DNA of 64,000 nt from Beijerinckiaceae bacterium (GCA_027533425.1 JAPZUD010000004.1:1-64000), one strand, 5' to 3'; shown: positions 45,986-55,700, counted from the stretch's first letter. Made by a program: numbers and translations. The notes: generated by a model from the sequence alone, not told the origin.

Positions 45986-47599
45986 TCATTCCTTCGAGAT
46001 CGTGTGGTAGAAGTTGGTGTCCGAGGTCGGACCCACGACAAAGCCCTTCGCATTGGACCGCGCCGCCGCCACTTCGATCTGCTGGAACATGATCACGAAG
46101 GGCGAGGTCTTCTGGTGCTCGCGCTGCAGGGCTTCGTAGACCGCCTTGCGCTTGTTGGCATCGCGCTCGAGAACGTTGGCCTGCGTGGTCTTGGTCATGT
46201 CGGGGATGTCCCAGGCATTGCGCCAGGCCAGCGTTTTCGACTTCGCGTCATCCGTGTTGTCGACATTGATCGCGAAGGTCTCGGCATTGGTATGCGGATC
46301 GAGATAATCCGGGCCCCACTGGCCGATATAGATGTCATGCTGGCGGGCGCGGTACTTGGTCAGCGTCGCGCGGCCATCGCCGGGGATCAGCTCCAGCTTG
46401 ATGCCGGCCTGCGCCCAGCCCGCCTGGATCGCCTGCGCGATGTCGGTGATCGGCGAGGTCGAGCGCACATCCATTGTCACGGTGAAGCCATTCGGCAGGC
46501 CGGCCTTGGCGAGCAGCTCCTTGGCCTTGGCGACGTCGAACTTGTACGGCTTGTCGGTGATCGCACCCAGGAAGCCCTTCGGCAGGAAGCTCTGGTGCTG
46601 CTGGAACGTGCCCTGGACGATGTTCTTCTCGATGGCATCGTAATCGACGAGCCATTTCACCGCCTCGCGCACTTCCGGCTTGGCGAAATTCGGGTTCTTC
46701 GTGTTCAGCCCGAGATAAAGGATATAGCCCTTGTCCCCCTGCACGGTCGTGATCTGCGGATTGCCCTTCACGGCCGCCAGCTGGTCCTTCGACAGGTTGC
46801 GGGCGAAGTCGATATCGCCCTTCTCGAGCAGCAGCCGCTGCGAGGCCGGCTCCGCGACATGCCGGACGATGACACGGCGGTTCTTCGGTGCGCCCTTGAA
46901 CCAGTTCGGATTGGCCTCGAGCGCATATTGCTCGTTCGGCCGCCAGGCACGGACGATGTAAGCGCCTGTCCCGGCCGAATTGGCCTTCATCCAGGCATTG
47001 CCGAAGTCGCCGTCCTTCTCGTTGGCCTTCACCGTCTTCGAATCGACGATCGAGGCGACGCCCGAGGTCAGGCAGTTCAGGAAGAAGGTCGGTGCGAAAG
47101 GCTTCGACACCGTGATGCTGACGGTGCTGTCATCCACCGCCTTCACCTTCTCCAGCACATTGTCCTTGGTGAAGCCGAACTGCGCCAGGATGAAGCCGGG
47201 CGACTTGTTGAGCACGATCGCGCGCTGGAACGAATAGACCACGTCGGCCGCCGTCAGCGGGTTGCCCGAATGGAACTTCACGCCCGGGCGCAGCTTGAAC
47301 GTGTAGGTCAGGTTGTCATCCGACACGGTCCAGCTCTGGGCAAGGTCGCCCACCAGCGCATTCCCGTTCTTGAGGTCGACGCCGATCAGCTTGTCATAGA
47401 CATTGGCGCCGACCTCGACGCCCGAAAACTCGAAGGCCTCGGCCGGATCGAGCGAGATAATGTCGTCGATCTGCTTGGCCATGACGACCGTGTCCTTCGG
47501 CGTCTGGCCGAGGGCCGGGACCATTGCGGTCAGGGAAGAAGCCGCCATCAGGGCAGCGGAAAGGCCCAGCGCATGGCGGCGGGACAGGTTGATTTTCAT
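45986..47599 (-). CDS. Dipeptide/oligopeptide-type substrate-binding protein (SBP family 5)
   Basis: This 537-residue periplasmic protein starts with a Tat-like/Sec signal (MKINLSRRHALGLSAALMAA, cut near ALGQ). The mature part shows the family-5 hallmarks: LAQSWTVSDDNLTYTFKLRPGVKFHSG and the ADVVYSFQRA segment, and a late GQWGPDYLDPHTNAETF region that shapes the pocket. GGGAG lies 13 bp before the ATG at 47599. It is the first gene of the operon. A peptide is the default ligand; dgcN-dgcA nearby hints at D-Glu-containing peptides. Confidence 0.92.
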   Translation of the reverse strand: MKINLSRRHALGLSAALMAASSLTAMVPALGQTPKDTVVMAKQIDDIISLDPAEAFEFSGVEVGANVYDKLIGVDLKNGNALVGDLAQSWTVSDDNLTYTFKLRPGVKFHSGNPLTAADVVYSFQRAIVLNKSPGFILAQFGFTKDNVLEKVKAVDDSTVSITVSKPFAPTFFLNCLTSGVASIVDSKTVKANEKDGDFGNAWMKANSAGTGAYIVRAWRPNEQYALEANPNWFKGAPKNRRVIVRHVAEPASQRLLLEKGDIDFARNLSKDQLAAVKGNPQITTVQGDKGYILYLGLNTKNPNFAKPEVREAVKWLVDYDAIEKNIVQGTFQQHQSFLPKGFLGAITDKPYKFDVAKAKELLAKAGLPNGFTVTMDVRSTSPITDIAQAIQAGWAQAGIKLELIPGDGRATLTKYRARQHDIYIGQWGPDYLDPHTNAETFAINVDNTDDAKSKTLAWRNAWDIPDMTKTTQANVLERDANKRKAVYEALQREHQKTSPFVIMFQQIEVAAARSNAKGFVVGPTSDTNFYHTISKE

Positions 47600-47925
47600 G
47601 ACAGACGCTCCCGAATTGGGCCGGGCGCTTGAGCGCGTTCGGCTTGTATCCGGATCGGAGAATCTGTTGGCGTCATTGTCAATGCCTGTTGACGGGACAC
47701 ACCCTGATTTCGGGCCGGCAAAGGCCACTTCCCTTGCCCGGTCAGGCATGTATTTCTCCGTTGCGGCGCCGGATCCGGCCTCGAATTTCCGTCTCCGGCG
47801 GGTGATCGACAAGAAATCGTGCATTTCGAAGCGAGGGACTCATCCAAACCGGACCATTTGCCGTAAACCGCGCTGAACACCGGAATCTTGCCCTGAAGGC
47901 ACCGGGACATCGACGTGGAGGCGTG
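47600..47925. promoter_or_regulatory. Divergent intergenic region, peptide ABC operon / RegA-like gene
   Basis: This 326-bp stretch has no gene. GTCAA (47678-47682) is mirrored by TTGAC (47689-47693), 6 bp apart, providing a -35-like TTGACA on the minus strand toward the ABC operon; the matching -10 is poor. A 12-bp palindrome GCGCTTGAGCGC is at 47625-47636. Nothing else stands out. Confidence 0.35.
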
Positions 47926-48516
47926 ATGTCGTTGCGCATTGGAACCGATCCGACCGGAATAGGCGGGAGCACTGGCGGTATGGCGGCAGCAGGCCGCCGT
48001 ACCCTCGTCATCGTCGACAACGACCGGCTTGCCGTGTCGCGGCTGCTGCGGGGGCTGGAGCCCCGCGGCTTCGATGTCGAGGTGATCGAGTCGATCGGCG
48101 AGGCCATCGCCATGATCAGCCGGAATGCGCCGGATTGCCTTGTCGTGGAGTCTCGCCTGCCCGACGGCAACGGGCTGGATGTTATCGCCGCGCTGAAGCG
48201 GCACCGTCCGGATGCGCGGGCTGTGGTCCTGACCGGCTATGGCAATATCGCCACCGCCGTCGCGGCCATCAAGCGAGGCGCGGCCGATTATCTGCCGAAG
48301 CCGGCCGATATCGAGGATGTCTTTGCTGTCCTTGTCGGCGAGGAGCGGGTCCGCGTCGCTGTGCCTGAAAACCCCATGTCGGCCGATCGCGTGCGGTGGG
48401 AGCATATCCAGCGCATTTTTGAATTGTGCGACAGGAATGTCTCGGAAACCGCGCGTCGGTTGAACATGCACCGTCGGACCCTCCAGCGCATCCTCGCGAA
48501 ACGCGCGCCGCGCTGA
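47926..48516 (+). CDS. ActR/RegA/PrrA-type response regulator with altered phospho-acceptor
   Basis: This 196-residue protein has a receiver domain (about 25-145) and a Fis-type HTH whose sequence (ENPMSADRVRWEHIQR, NVSETARRLNMHRRTLQRIL) is almost that of PrrA/RegA/ActR, the redox regulators of alphaproteobacteria. In the receiver, the phospho-accepting Asp is replaced: PrrA has VVDLRLEDGNGL, here VVESRLPDGNGL (Glu75, codon GAG at 48148-48150). The acidic pocket is DND instead of DDD (Asn32). Thr (VLTGYG) and Lys (LPKPAD) remain. It probably binds the same DNA sites without phospho-control. No RegB-like kinase is adjacent. The ATG at 47926 has GTGGAGG upstream. Confidence 0.9.
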   Translation: MSLRIGTDPTGIGGSTGGMAAAGRRTLVIVDNDRLAVSRLLRGLEPRGFDVEVIESIGEAIAMISRNAPDCLVVESRLPDGNGLDVIAALKRHRPDARAVVLTGYGNIATAVAAIKRGAADYLPKPADIEDVFAVLVGEERVRVAVPENPMSADRVRWEHIQRIFELCDRNVSETARRLNMHRRTLQRILAKRAPR

Positions 48517-48520
48517 GCTT

Positions 48521-48549
48521 AAGGGGCCGGAACGACCGGCCCCTTTTTT
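48521..48549 (+). terminator. Rho-independent terminator of the RegA-like gene
   Basis: AAGGGGCCGG (48521-48530), loop AACGA, CCGGCCCCTT (48536-48545) with a T-run to 48549. It starts 4 bp after the stop codon. Confidence 0.92.
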
Positions 48550-48976
48550 GATCGCTCTCCGCCCGGATTTATGCATCGCGACTGATTTGACGCAGTCGCT
48601 GCGCCGAGACTTGACAGCTTCTGAAAGATAGGACAACCATAGGACAGATACGACGCCTGTTGTTTTAGTCCTTTGCTCGATCAAGCGTTTCCATTGCAAT
48701 TTTCCAGGCCCCGGGGAGGGCGTAATGGTGCATGCCATTGTGATCCATGAGTTCCGCAACCTTCCGCATCGGTGTTGGTGGCGGGAACATCCGCTGAGCT
48801 GGCCTTTGGCGGATTCCGGCTGGCCTGATCCGCAGGACTGATTGCCCCTTTTCTGCAGGCTGCGCCCGCATTGTCGGGTGACCTGATTCCCCTTTCGGCT
48901 CGCTCACTTCGCCCCCGCTACAGGACGAGCCGGAATGTAGGTGCATGGCGGGTTTCCTGCCCCGCCATCGCGCCTC
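48550..48976. other. Gene-poor intergenic region with repeats and a weak small frame
   Basis: No convincing gene is seen in this stretch, which is less G+C-rich than its surroundings. GCGACTG (48578-48584) is mirrored by CAGTCGC (48593-48599). TTGACA is at 48611-48616. ATAGGACA is repeated at 48628-48635 and 48639-48646, 11 bp apart. A minus-strand frame 48665-48946 could encode 93 residues with a somewhat protein-like C-terminus (MRKVAELMDHNGMHHYAL), preceded by AGGA; I do not recognise it and give it little weight. Together with the hairpin at 48977, a plus-strand small RNA of about 380 nt is conceivable. Confidence 0.4.
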
Positions 48977-49020
48977 GCGCCCTGCCTGTCACCCCCTGCT
49001 GACAGGCAGGGCGCTCCTTT
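48977..49020 (+). terminator. Very strong hairpin upstream of the ANL-family gene
   Basis: GCGCCCTGCCTGTCA (48977-48991) pairs perfectly over 15 bp with TGACAGGCAGGGCGC (49000-49014), loop 8 nt, followed by TCCTTT. It lies 46 bp before the start codon at 49061. It may end an upstream plus-strand RNA or act as leader attenuator. The T-run is weak. Confidence 0.6.
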
Positions 49021-49060
49021 CTCCCGTCACCCCGAAAATGTCCGATAGCCGGAGGGGTAC

Positions 49061-50539
49061 ATGGCCGAATGGCCTGCCTTGCTCTCCCGTGATCTCGCCA
49101 CAACCGGTGGCGCCCTCGCGCTCGCGGACGCCTCCGGCGACCTTTCCCGCGCTGATCTCGAAGCGCGGGTCAAGCTATGGGCCGCGATCCTCGCGAGGAG
49201 GAGCCTGCTGCCGGGCGATCGTGTCCTTCTCCTCCTTCCGCAGGGCGTGGACGGTTGGGTAGCCATGCTGGCAGTCCTCGCGCTCGGGGCAACCGCCATG
49301 CCTTTCCCGCCCGGCCTGCCCGGCGCCGATCTCCGGCAGATCATCCGCCTCTGGCGTCCCTCTGCCTGCCTGACATGCGAGTTGGGCTTGGGGGGCGGCA
49401 TGGAGATCGGGCTGCCGCCAGAACGGATCCATTTCATCGAAACGCTGCCGCGGAAATGGCCCCGGGGGCAGATCGGTCGGGAAAGCCCGCTGCGATTCGC
49501 GATGCGGGGGCAGGTCCTGCTCGCATCGGAAACCCTGGCAGGGGAGGTCGGAACCCTGCATGGAATAGGGTCAATCCTGGCCAATGCACGGCGTCTGGTC
49601 ACCTCGCTTGACCTGGCGCCTGCTCTTTCCGGCCTCCTCGCCATGCCGATGACGCATTGGGCCGGCCTCGTCGCCGGTCTGGGCCTGCTTGATGCAGGCC
49701 GGCCCGTCTGGCTGGCTGATCCGGATGGAGCCGCACTGGTGGTTCCCGAAGGGTGTGGCCCCGTGGCCTGCTTCACGAGCGTGCAGGCATGGCGGCGCTG
49801 GCTCGCCCGGTCGGATGGTGCCGGTGAAGGCGCTGCCATCCGGCATCTGGTCGCAACGTCGGGAAGCCTTGGTCGGGCCATGCTTTGCCAGACCCGCAGC
49901 CGGATCGATGACGCCCCTGTGGATTGCGTCTACGGTACGGCTCTTCACCTCGCAGCGGCGCGGCTTCGCATCGGCTCCGATCCGCCACCACCCGGTTGCA
50001 TCGGCCATCCCCTCCCGGGGACAGAAATCCGCGTCATGCGCCGCGCTTCGCGGGAGTCCCGGCCCGGGCAGGCCGGCTATCTGGTCCATTCCGGCGACAG
50101 CGGCATGCCCTGCCGGCCTTGCGGCAGCGACCCGGTGCGCACGGCGCCGGATTCGCCGTTCGACCAGGGCGAGATCGGCTGGCGGGAGGCTGACGGGCAG
50201 CTGTTCCGGCTGCCCTCCCCCAAGGATCTCATCCGCACGGCCGGGCGCATTCTCGCGCCCGAGGAACTCGAGCAGCAGATCCTCGACAGCGGGCTTGTCG
50301 ACGAAGCTTTCGCCTTCGGTGTTCCGCACCCGGTACTCGAGGAAGCCGTCGTGCTCGTCGCCGTGGCACGTCCGCGTGTGACGCCGCACCTGCTGCGTGA
50401 ATTCTGCCGCGAGACCCTGCCCGGCTACATGGTTCCGCACCGGATCGAATTGCATGCCCGTCTGCCAGCCTTGTCGATGGCCCATTCGGGTCGCCACTAT
50501 CTCCGCCTGCGCTATGCCGGCCTCTATGGTGCACTCTAG
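49061..50539 (+). CDS. ANL-superfamily (acyl-CoA synthetase-like) protein, catalytic motifs degenerate
   Basis: This 492-residue protein has the architecture of AMP-forming acyl/aryl ligases: an N-terminal domain with GDRVLLLLPQGVDGWVAMLAVLALGA (about 52-77), a core with VYGTALHLAAA at the A5 position (about 290) and a C-terminal lid with PSPKDLIRTAGRILAPEELE (about 385-404). The ATP P-loop (usually TSGSTGxPKG) is replaced by LLASETLAGEVGTLHG near 153-168. The hinge Arg of GRxKD is Ser, and the C-terminal catalytic Lys is absent (AHSGRHYLRL). It is probably unable to adenylate and may bind an acyl ligand or partner. It is a single-gene unit, overlapping the convergent mmcB gene by 4 bp. Confidence 0.75.
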   Translation: MAEWPALLSRDLATTGGALALADASGDLSRADLEARVKLWAAILARRSLLPGDRVLLLLPQGVDGWVAMLAVLALGATAMPFPPGLPGADLRQIIRLWRPSACLTCELGLGGGMEIGLPPERIHFIETLPRKWPRGQIGRESPLRFAMRGQVLLASETLAGEVGTLHGIGSILANARRLVTSLDLAPALSGLLAMPMTHWAGLVAGLGLLDAGRPVWLADPDGAALVVPEGCGPVACFTSVQAWRRWLARSDGAGEGAAIRHLVATSGSLGRAMLCQTRSRIDDAPVDCVYGTALHLAAARLRIGSDPPPPGCIGHPLPGTEIRVMRRASRESRPGQAGYLVHSGDSGMPCRPCGSDPVRTAPDSPFDQGEIGWREADGQLFRLPSPKDLIRTAGRILAPEELEQQILDSGLVDEAFAFGVPHPVLEEAVVLVAVARPRVTPHLLREFCRETLPGYMVPHRIELHARLPALSMAHSGRHYLRLRYAGLYGAL

Positions 50540-50994
50540 ACCATATCCGGATAGCGGCCCTCGGGATCGAGCAATCCGCTCAGCCGGACCGACGCCAGCC
50601 GCGCGAGCTGGATCGTCAGCGCCTTGCGGGTCGGTGCCGCCAGCGGCAGCGCAGGCGATTCCCGCAGGATCTCCGCGCCGAATCCGTCGGCAAGGATGAG
50701 GCCGGTCTCCTCCGGGAAAATGCCGGCCGGCACATCGGGATGCGTCGCGAAATAGAACCGCTCGCAGAACGGCAGGTAATCGCGCCACTTCGTGTCGGTG
50801 CGGAAATCCTCCACCGACGACTTGATCTCCACGATATGGATCTCGCCGCGGCTCGACAGCGCCACCAGATCGGCGCGGCGGCCATTCGGCAACGTGACTT
50901 CCGGGATCGCCGCGAGATCGCGCTGTGCGAAATGCCGGGCGAGGCCGCGCGCCAGAAGCCGGGCCAGTCCGTCACGGGCCGGCCCGCTGCTCAT
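50536..50994 (-). CDS. mmcB: MmcB-family DNA repair protein
   Basis: This 152-residue protein has the MmcB core PNGRRADLVALSSRGEIHIVEIKSS (shown by its ends; residues about 36-60), a PD-(D/E)xK-like nuclease signature (D of RADLV, E-x-K of VEIKSS), then FCERFYFATHPDVPAGIFPEE. In Caulobacter, MmcB is a DNA-damage-related protein linked to mitomycin C tolerance. Its start overlaps the stop of the upstream GMC oxidoreductase gene (ATGA), so both are on one transcript although the functions appear unrelated. Confidence 0.88.
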   Translation of the reverse strand: MSSGPARDGLARLLARGLARHFAQRDLAAIPEVTLPNGRRADLVALSSRGEIHIVEIKSSVEDFRTDTKWRDYLPFCERFYFATHPDVPAGIFPEETGLILADGFGAEILRESPALPLAAPTRKALTIQLARLASVRLSGLLDPEGRYPDMV

Positions 50995-52616
50995 CGCGTA
51001 TCGGCCATCAACATGGCCGCGCCCTTTTCCGCGATCATCAGCGTCGGCGAATTTGTATTGCCGGAGGTGATCGTGGGCATGACTGACGCGTCGATCACGC
51101 GCAGGCCCTCGACGCCGATCACCGCGAGGCGCTCGTCGACCACGGCCTGCGGATCGTCCCGCCGGCCCATCCGGGCCGTGCCGACCGGGTGGAAGATCGT
51201 CGTGCCGAGATCACCGGCCGCGCGGATCAGGTCCGCCTCGCTCCTTATGTCCGGGCCCGGGCGATATTCTTCAGGCTCGAACGCGCGCAATGCTTCGGAG
51301 GCCACGATCCGCCGCACCAGTCGCAGCGAGTCCGCCGCCACCTGCCGGTCCTCGTCCGTCGCGAGATAGTTCGGATCGATGACCGGCGCCTCGAACGGGT
51401 CTGCGCTGGCCAGCCGGATCTCGCCCCGGCTTGTCGGCCGCAGGTTGCAGACCGAGGCCGTGAAGGCCGGGAAGGGATGGAGCCCTTCGCCGAACTTGTC
51501 GAGCGAGAGCGGCTGGACGTGGAATTGTAGGTTCGGCATCGCATAGCGCGCATCCGACCGGGTGAAAACGCCGAGTTGCGAGGGCGCCATCGTCATCGGC
51601 CCGGTCCGGAACAATGCGAATTCCACGCCCATCCAGGCACGTTTCAGCAGGTTCGCATAGTCGGCATTGAGCGTGCGGACATTCCGGACCTTGTAGATCG
51701 GCCGGATCTGGAGATGGTCCTGCAGGTTCTGGCCGACACCGGGCCGATCCGCCACGACATCGAGCCCGAAGCCGCGCAGGGCTTCGCCGCGCCCGATCCC
51801 GCTCAGCATCAGCAGCTTGGGCGAGGCCACGGCTCCGGCCGCCAGGACGACGCTCCGCCGGGCCCGCGCGATACGGCGTTGGCCATCCTGGCGGAAGGCG
51901 AGGCCCGAGGCGCGTTGGCCGTCGAACAGGATGCGCTCGGCCTCGGCCCCGGTCAGGATCGTGAGATTTGGTCGGCTCCGGACAGGATCGAGGAAGCCCC
52001 GCGCCGCGCTCCAGCGCAGGCCCTTCTTCTGGTTGACCTGGAAATAGGCCGAGCCCTCATTCGAGCCTCGGTTGAAATCCTCGACCTTGGGGATCCCGCA
52101 TTGTTCCGCCGCATCGCGGAACCGGTCGAGGATTTCCCATTGCACACGGGGCGGTTCGACCCGCCATTCGCCGCCCGCGCCATGCAGCGCATCGGCCCCG
52201 GCGAAGAAATCCTCGTGCTGGCGGAAATAGGGCAGCACGTCGTCCCAGCTCCAGCCGGACAGGCCCAGCTGCGCCCAGCCATCGTAATCGGTGGACTGGC
52301 CGCGCATGTAGATCATGCCGTTGATGGCCGAGCAGCCACCCAGCACCTTGCCCCTCGGATAGAGCAGCGACCGGCCATTGAGCCCTGCCACCGGCGCGGT
52401 CTTGAACAGCCAGTCGGCGCGGGGATTGCCGATCAGGAAGAGGTAGCCGACCGGAATGTGGAACCAGATATAGCGGTCATTGCCGCCTGCCTCGAGCAGC
52501 AGCACCCGGCGGGAGGGATCGGCGCTCAGCCGGTTCGCTAGCAGGCAGCCAGCCGTGCCGGCGCCGACGATGATGTCGTCGAATTCCCCTGCCGCTTCTG
52601 CCTCGATGCTGCCCAT
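50991..52616 (-). CDS. GMC-family FAD oxidoreductase (choline-dehydrogenase-like)
   Basis: This 541-residue flavoenzyme starts with the FAD motif DDIIVGAGTAGCLLANRLS and has the GMC signatures YPRGKVLGGCSAINGMIYMRG and GAVASPKLLMLSGIG. The active-site His and Asn are in IFHPVGTARMG and SGNTNSPTLMIAEKG. It oxidises an alcohol to an aldehyde, with quinones or another acceptor. GGGGGAG precedes the ATG at 52616. It is coupled to mmcB downstream. Choline is not assured: no betaine aldehyde dehydrogenase or BetI is nearby. Confidence 0.92.
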   Translation of the reverse strand: MGSIEAEAAGEFDDIIVGAGTAGCLLANRLSADPSRRVLLLEAGGNDRYIWFHIPVGYLFLIGNPRADWLFKTAPVAGLNGRSLLYPRGKVLGGCSAINGMIYMRGQSTDYDGWAQLGLSGWSWDDVLPYFRQHEDFFAGADALHGAGGEWRVEPPRVQWEILDRFRDAAEQCGIPKVEDFNRGSNEGSAYFQVNQKKGLRWSAARGFLDPVRSRPNLTILTGAEAERILFDGQRASGLAFRQDGQRRIARARRSVVLAAGAVASPKLLMLSGIGRGEALRGFGLDVVADRPGVGQNLQDHLQIRPIYKVRNVRTLNADYANLLKRAWMGVEFALFRTGPMTMAPSQLGVFTRSDARYAMPNLQFHVQPLSLDKFGEGLHPFPAFTASVCNLRPTSRGEIRLASADPFEAPVIDPNYLATDEDRQVAADSLRLVRRIVASEALRAFEPEEYRPGPDIRSEADLIRAAGDLGTTIFHPVGTARMGRRDDPQAVVDERLAVIGVEGLRVIDASVMPTITSGNTNSPTLMIAEKGAAMLMADTR

Positions 52617-52652
52617 GGTTGCTCTCCCCCGGCAACAGCTTTAGGCAGGCTG

Positions 52653-52683
52653 CGGAAAGGCGGCAAGGTTCGATTTTGCCGCC
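52653..52683 (-). terminator. Terminator of the RND efflux operon
   Basis: Read on the minus strand, GGCGGCAA pairs with TTGCCGCC over a 9-nt loop (plus-strand arms 52659-52666 and 52676-52683) and is followed by TTTCC. It is placed between the RND gene stop and the GMC gene. Confidence 0.6.
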
Positions 52684-52706
52684 CCGTTCTGCGTGAATCG
52701 AGACCG

Positions 52707-55700
52707 TCAGGCCGCCGCCTGCGTGCTCGGCTCCGGTCCTTCGCGGTCATTGGCCGGGGTGATGTCGGCCGCTCGCCGGCTGGCTTTCTCCTCCTCCCGG
52801 ATCCGCTTGCGGAACCAGAAAGAATAGAGGGCCGGCAGGAAGAGCAGCGTCATGAAGGTCGCGACGAACAGCCCGCCCATCACGGTCACGGCCATTGGCC
52901 CCCAGAAGGCGCTGCGCGACAGCGGGATCATGGCAAGGATCGCCGTCATGGCCGTGAGGATAACAGGTCGCGCCCGCCGGATCACCGATTCGACGATGGC
53001 CTCGCGCATCGGCAGGCCGCGATCCATGTCATGCTGGACCTGGTCGACGAGGATGATCGAGTTGCGCATGTCCATCCCGCCGAGCGCGATCAGGCCCAGC
53101 AAGGCGACGAAACCGAACGGCATGCCGGAGAGATTCAGTGCGAGCGAGGCGCCAATCACGCCGAGCGGCACGCTCATCAGCACGAGGAAGACCTTGGTGA
53201 AGCTCTGCAGCTGCACCATGAGCAGCAGCAGCATCACCATGAACATCACCGGGAACAGCTTGAAGATCGATTCATTGGCCTTGGCCGATTCCTCGATCGC
53301 CCCGCCGATCTGGATCTGGTAGCCGAGCGGCACCGCATCCCGGATCGGCTTCAGCGCGGACCAGATCTCGGTCGTGACATCCGGCGCCTGGACGCCGTCG
53401 ATAATGTCCGCCCGGACAGTGATCGACATGTCGCGGCTGCGGCGCCAGAGGATCGGCTCTTCGTAATCCTGCGTGATCCGCGCCACCTGCGCGAGCGGGA
53501 CTGGCACCCCATTACGGGCGGTGAGCGTGAAATCGCCCAGCCGGGTCGGATCGAGCCGCTCGCCCGGCACGGCGCGGGCGACGACCTGCACCTGTTCGGT
53601 GCCGTCGCGGATCGTCGTCACCGTGACGCCCGAAATCAGCGTCTGCAACGTCTGCGCGATGGCGCTGGGATCCAGCCCGAAGGCCCGCGCGCGATCCTGG
53701 TCGACCACGAGGCGGATGGCCGGCATCAGCTCGTTCCAGTCGAGATGCGGGTCGATCGCCTTGTTGTTCCGGAGCATCGTATCCCGGACCTGGTAGGCGA
53801 TGCGCCGGACCTCGGCCGGATCGGTGCCGACCACGCGGAACTGCACCGGGAAACCGACCGGCGGGCCGAAATTGAACCGGTCAACACGGACGCGCGCCGC
53901 CGACAAGGCACCCTGCCGGATCTCCTTCTCGAGCCGCGCCTTGATGCGCTCCCGCGCCGGCACGTCCTTCGAGAGAATGACAATCTGCGAGAAGGCCTCG
54001 TTCGGCAGCACCTGGTTCAGGCCCAGCCAGAAGCGCGGCGAACCCTGCCCGATATAGGTCGTGGCATGGATGACATCCGGATCACCCTTGAGCAGTGCCT
54101 CGGCCTCGCGGGCCACGGCATTGGTCGCGGTGATCGAGGATCCTTCCGGCAGCCGCATCTCGAGGAACAGCTCCGGCCGCTCGGAAAGCGGGAAGAATTG
54201 CTGCGGAACCCGGGTGAACCCGACCACTGCGAGCGCGAACACCGCCGCCGTGGCGCCGAGCGCCTTGATCCGGTGCGTCACGCACCAGGTGACGATCCGG
54301 CGGAGCAGGCCATACCAGCGGCCCTGGTACATCTGCGCATGGCCATCCGCATGGCCCTGGCCCTTCTTGAAATCGGGCAGGATCTTCACGCCGAGATAGG
54401 GGGTGAAGATCACGGCGACAAACCACGACGCCACCAGCGCGATGCCGACGATGTAGAGAATGCTGCCGGTATATTCGCCGACCGAGGAGTTTGCGAGCCC
54501 GACCGGCAGGAAGCCGGCCGCCGTGATCAGCGTGCCGGTGAGCATCGGGAAAGCGGTCGAGTCCCAGGCATAGGCTGCGGCCTTCATCCGGTCCCAGCCT
54601 TCCTCCATCTTCACGATCATCATCTCGACGGCGATGATGGCATCATCGACGAGAAGGCCGAGAGCGATGATCAGGGCGCCAAGCGAGATGCGGTGCAGGT
54701 CGATCCCCGCGAAATCCATCACGGTGAACACGATGCCGAGCACGAGCGGCACCGAGGTGGCCACCACGATGCCCGTCCGCCAGCCGAGCGTCAGGAAGGA
54801 GACGCCGAGGACGATGACAAGTGCCTCGATGAAAGCCTTCACGAACTCGTAGACGGAATCGCCCACCACCTTGGGCTGGTTGGCGATCCGGTCGATCTGG
54901 AACCCGACCGGCATTGTTTCCTGGAATTCGGACAGGGCCTTCTCGATATCCTTGCCGAGGGTCAGGATATTCGCGCCCTTGAGCATGACGACGCCGACGC
55001 CGATCGCAGGCTTGCCGTCCTGACGGATCAGGAAATCGCTGGGGTCCTCGAAGCCGCGCGTCACATTGGCGATGTCGCCAAGCCGGATTGTCCGGCCATT
55101 GGCCTCGACCGGGATTGCCGCCACAGCTTCCGTTCCGGTGAGCGCGCCTGTCACGCGGACGGGGATGCGCTGGGCCTGCGTCTCGAATGTACCGGCGGGT
55201 GTAACGGCGTTCTGGCGGGCGATCGCGTCGAAGATCGCGCTGGCGGGAATCCCGAGGGTTGCCAGCTTGGTATGGCTGAACTCGACAAAGATCTGCTCGT
55301 CCTGTGCACCATAGAGCGTGACCTTGGTGACATTCGGCACCTTGAGCAAGGCCCGCTTCAGGTCCTCGCCGACCCGCTTGAGCTGGGCATAGTCGGCCCC
55401 GTCGCCGGTAATCATGGTCAGGATGGAATCGACATCGCCGAACTCGTCATTGACATTCGGCCCGATCACGCCGGAGGGCAGCTCCGGCTTGAGGTCGCCC
55501 AGCTTCTTCCGCATCTGGTAGAAGAGCTCCGGCACCTGCCGCGCGGGCGTGTAGTCCTTGAACTCCATCTGCAGTGCGGCGAAGCCGGGCTTGTTGTAGG
55601 TCAGGACGCGGTTGAAATACGGCAGTTCCTGCAGCTTCTTCTCGATCCGGTCGGTCACCTGGTTCTGCATCTCGAACGCGGTCGCGCCCGGCCAGGCCAC

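Noticed and set aside
48665-48946. Minus-strand 93-codon frame as a firm gene
   Set aside because: Only an AGGA and a vaguely protein-like C-terminus support it; no family recognised. Mentioned only as part of the intergenic region.
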